Made by a program: the position numbers and the translations under genes. A DNA stretch of 6,950 nt from Alphaproteobacteria bacterium (GTDB taxonomy: Bacteria; Pseudomonadota; Alphaproteobacteria; Micavibrionales; UBA1664): positions 1-6,950 of the forward strand of contig NVSI01000086.1 in NCBI GenBank assembly GCA_002401195.1, read 5' to 3'. Under the pieces are notes generated by a model that did no database searches, was not told where the DNA came from, and was given only the letters and a program-made list of their open reading frames with translations. Below, in pieces: positions 5,596 through 6,950 of this stretch. Position 1 is the first letter of the stretch; every line of letters starts with the position of its first letter.

Positions 5596-6663
5596 ATGCG
5601 CGCATCATTGATGGATCGTATTTTAAAAACGGGTCGGCGATTGGGGCGCCCCGATATTTTATTTTGGACCTTGCCTTGGTTAATGTTCTTGATTGTCGTT
5701 GGAACAATTGTACAAAAAGACATCGGTCTTTATGCTGCGCAACAGACGTATTTTTCCTCTTTTATCGTTTGGTTTTATGGATTTCCCTTTCCAGCGGGTT
5801 ATGCGACTTTGGGAATTATGACGCTAAATTTACTCTGTAAGTTTTGTTTTCTTAGCACATGGACACGCGAAAAAATCGGAAATCACCTTGTCCATTTTTC
5901 GATTATTTTATTAATGGTTGGCGCTCTCCTCACATCCCTCACTATGAATGAAGGGTATGTCGCATTGAAAGAGGGGCAGAGCGCAAGCGTGATCCGTGAT
6001 TATCATGATCGTGCGTTATTTATATCAAAAGAAGATCAGGTGATCGCGGTGCCGTTTGATGTGTTGGATCGTGGCGCGCTGGATCTACCGTTTGAGATGA
6101 AAGTCACTCAAACATGCGAGAATACAGCGATTCGCCCTCGCGCGGATTTAGGCAATAATAATGGTGTCGGCGCGGCGGCGATGGCTGAACTGGTTTGTAT
6201 CCCGACACAGGTTGAAAATGAGAAAAATGTCGCGGGGGTGAGTTACCGCGTGGGCGGGGGTGAATATATTGTGTTTGAAGGGCGCGAAACATCGGATGTA
6301 ATTGATGGGTATACAGTGACATTGGATCGTGCGGAGCGTAGGCTTCCCTTTGAGATTTCCTTACAAAGTTTTCGACGTCATGTGTATCCGGGCACAAATA
6401 AACCACGTGAATATGAATCGCGTGTTGTTGTAACGGACGGCGCAGTTGTTTGGCCCGCGCTTATTGCCATGAATGAACCATTTCGATATGGCGGTTATAC
6501 ATTTTATCAGGCCTCAACATTTATGGATGATGGCGGCGATGCTGTTTCTGTGTTGAGTGTTGTCAAAAATACGGGATGGCTCTTTCCTTATATCTCTGGA
6601 ATTTTATTGGCGTTTGGATTGATATTGCACGTCGCCATTCGCATGCGGTGGGTGACCTTATGA
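5596..6663 (+). CDS. resB: ResB/Ccs1-like cytochrome c biogenesis protein (System II)
   Basis: ResB/Ccs1 (CcsB) pairs with ResC/CcsA to carry heme across the membrane and attach it to apocytochrome c in the periplasm. The 355 residues show three hydrophobic helices near the N-terminus (about 22-40, 68-86, 96-114), a large periplasmic domain (about 115-325), and a final helix (328-348), which is the ResB topology. The C-terminal domain has the family pattern AMNEPFRYGGYTFYQAS (291-307) followed by 'SVLSVVKNTGW'. H100 in NHLVHF and H345 in ILHV lie in membrane helices and are candidates for the heme-ligand histidines; I infer this by position only. It is shorter than Gram-positive ResB (over 500 residues) but close to compact proteobacterial forms. 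The start follows an AGAGG ribosome site that overlaps the previous stop; an in-frame ATG at 5611 is a weaker option. The stop overlaps the next start by four bases (ATGA). Confidence 0.85.
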   Translation: MRASLMDRILKTGRRLGRPDILFWTLPWLMFLIVVGTIVQKDIGLYAAQQTYFSSFIVWFYGFPFPAGYATLGIMTLNLLCKFCFLSTWTREKIGNHLVHFSIILLMVGALLTSLTMNEGYVALKEGQSASVIRDYHDRALFISKEDQVIAVPFDVLDRGALDLPFEMKVTQTCENTAIRPRADLGNNNGVGAAAMAELVCIPTQVENEKNVAGVSYRVGGGEYIVFEGRETSDVIDGYTVTLDRAERRLPFEISLQSFRRHVYPGTNKPREYESRVVVTDGAVVWPALIAMNEPFRYGGYTFYQASTFMDDGGDAVSVLSVVKNTGWLFPYISGILLAFGLILHVAIRMRWVTL

Positions 6664-6950
6664 TCATACGCGCGCTTATCCTATTTTGTTTTTTGGTTCT
6701 TGGGTCCTTGCCCGCAAAGGCGCAAAGCCTATCTGATTTTGGGGCGTGGCCTGTCCTTCATGAGGGGCGGATCAAGCCGATGGAAAGTTTCGCACGTGCC
6801 AATTTCTATCATATTGCGGGCGCCACAAAAGCGGGTGATTTAACGGCGTTGGAATGGGTGGCGGAATCTTTGTTTGACCCATCACAGTCTTTGTCACGAG
6901 CGGTTATAAAAGTTGACCATGTTCCTTTGTTAAATCTGCCAACGCGCGCT
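6660..6950 (+). CDS. ccsA: CcsA/ResC-type cytochrome c biogenesis protein, 5' part
   Basis: This reading frame starts at the ATG inside the ATGA overlap with the ResB stop and stays open for 97 codons to the window edge, so the gene is cut. The product begins with a signal peptide or first helix (hydrophobic residues 5-18, possible cut after PAKA). Then comes WPVLHEGRIKPMESFAR, which matches the 'GRIKPLDTFAR' element in the periplasmic extension ahead of the CcsA domain in System II proteins. LEWVAESLFDP further on fits the same region. The WWD heme-handling motif and the CcsA membrane helices would lie beyond the edge, so the assignment rests on this extension and on the ResB neighbour. The four-base overlap implies translational coupling and matched amounts of the two partners, which in some bacteria are fused as CcsBA. 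Confidence 0.75.
   Translation, partial: MIIRALILFCFLVLGSLPAKAQSLSDFGAWPVLHEGRIKPMESFARANFYHIAGATKAGDLTALEWVAESLFDPSQSLSRAVIKVDHVPLLNLPTRA

Overview
The window looks like a chromosomal core region of an alphaproteobacterium. The supporting signs are a short-form phosphatidylserine decarboxylase, a Bax inhibitor-1/YccA protein with an N-terminus of alphaproteobacterial style, and a perfect CtrA-type box (TTAA-N7-TTAAC) in front of a diguanylate cyclase gene. There is no sign of a phage, transposon, CRISPR array, tRNA or rRNA. The order or genus cannot be fixed by reading alone.

Layout. On the left, psd runs leftwards; its 3' flank holds a possible start of a further gene cut by the window edge (pssA would be the usual neighbour). 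Divergent from it, a rightward pair encodes a secreted cysteine-rich LprI-like protein and, coupled through a TAATG stop/start, a LOG-family nucleotide phosphoribohydrolase. The 39-nt gap after this pair carries the CtrA-type box, followed by a GGDEF diguanylate cyclase. Its stop codon shares a TTAA with the stop of a convergent 106-residue Gly/Ala-rich hydrophobic ORF of unknown function. That ORF has its own near-consensus promoter, flanked by an 11-bp perfect inverted repeat. Next to it a strong intrinsic terminator ends a leftward Bax inhibitor-1/YccA gene. A compact divergent promoter region separates this from a rightward operon: a DsbC/DsbG-like periplasmic thiol oxidoreductase, a ResB-like protein, and the first 97 codons of a CcsA/ResC-type protein that runs off the right edge.

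How the genes work together. The right-hand operon reads as System II (Ccs) cytochrome c maturation with a dedicated thiol-disulfide protein. This is notable because alphaproteobacteria generally use System I (Ccm). The middle suggests cell-cycle or motility control of cyclic-di-GMP through CtrA. psd supplies phosphatidylethanolamine. The least explained element is the small convergent ORF with its isolated promoter and flanking inverted repeat.
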